This document shows positions 63,976 through 64,000 of a stretch of DNA of 64,000 nt, in pieces (position 1 is the first letter of the stretch; each line of letters starts with the position of its first letter). The notes beneath the pieces are model-generated. The model saw only the letters and a program-made list of their open reading frames with translations. It did not search any database and had not been told where the DNA came from. The position numbers and the translations under genes are program-made. The stretch comes from Zygaena filipendulae (taxonomy: Eukaryota > Arthropoda > Insecta > Lepidoptera > Zygaenidae). The stretch is from NCBI GenBank assembly GCA_907165275.2, contig OU015649.1, positions 15,840,001 through 15,904,000 of the forward strand. Direction: 5' to 3'.

Positions 63976-64000
63976 TTGCTAATAAGACTCGCTTCGCCCG

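Overview
The window looks like insect nuclear DNA, most likely from a butterfly or moth. It is AT-rich, has no dense coding, and is packed with short interspersed repeats. The commonest (about 35 pieces) is a Helitron-like element with a TC...CTAG frame, a 5' end reading like TCCTACTAATATTATAAA, a GCGG...CCGC hairpin about 9 bases before the terminal CTAG, and insertion between A and T. This matches the Lep1-type non-autonomous Helitrons known from Lepidoptera. No species call is made.

Coding content is tiny. One convincing exon lies at 7669-7804 (+): the first half of a V-type immunoglobulin domain of the Sidestep family of neuronal cell-surface proteins. A second good candidate is a terminal coding exon with stop at 29129-29254 (+). 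A weaker 49-nt exon at 22849-22897 (+) has strong splice signals and a phase that fits it. All three are on the + strand, so much of the first 29 kb may be intron of one long Sidestep-like gene, but the intervening Ig and membrane exons were not found and this linkage is inference. One decayed transposase-like gene (55105-55940) sits inside a 1.2-kb DNA transposon with TAA target duplication. Nearly all other open frames are chance or lie in repeats.

Layout: 1-7.7 kb has MITEs, SINEs and GC-rich islands before the Ig exon. 7.8-13.6 kb has a MITE 23 bp behind that exon's donor, a LINE tail, a 156-bp tandem array and a 103-nt extended hairpin. 13.6-27 kb is the densest Helitron zone, with a SINE nested in a Helitron, a tandem Helitron pair, head-to-head pairs and a hAT-like element. 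27-54 kb is mostly single-copy sequence with GC-rich, CpG-rich islands carrying homeodomain-like TAATTA sites, CRE and RFX X-box motifs, candidate cis-regulatory elements, interrupted by MITEs. 54.9-61 kb has the decayed DNA transposon, tRNA-related SINE heads, an unclassified block and chimeric Helitrons. 61.8-64 kb has a near-perfect palindromic MITE, a G-run cluster and a last Helitron.

Six short-element families recur: Helitron-like (several subfamilies), a MITE with terminal GGGcATGTTGACTA and paired CRE sites (5 copies), a palindromic CGGCCGCACTCAGAGTCGAC MITE (3), a long-arm MITE ending in AAAACCGACTTCC (2), tRNA-derived SINEs (three or four types), and a retroelement 3' end GGGGGCAAACGGG (3). 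No self-contained undescribed system was found; the strongest leads are the CRE-carrying MITE, the hairpin at 13232-13334, the candidate exons and the recombinant Helitrons. Family names rest on recalled hallmarks and on copies within this window, not on a database search.
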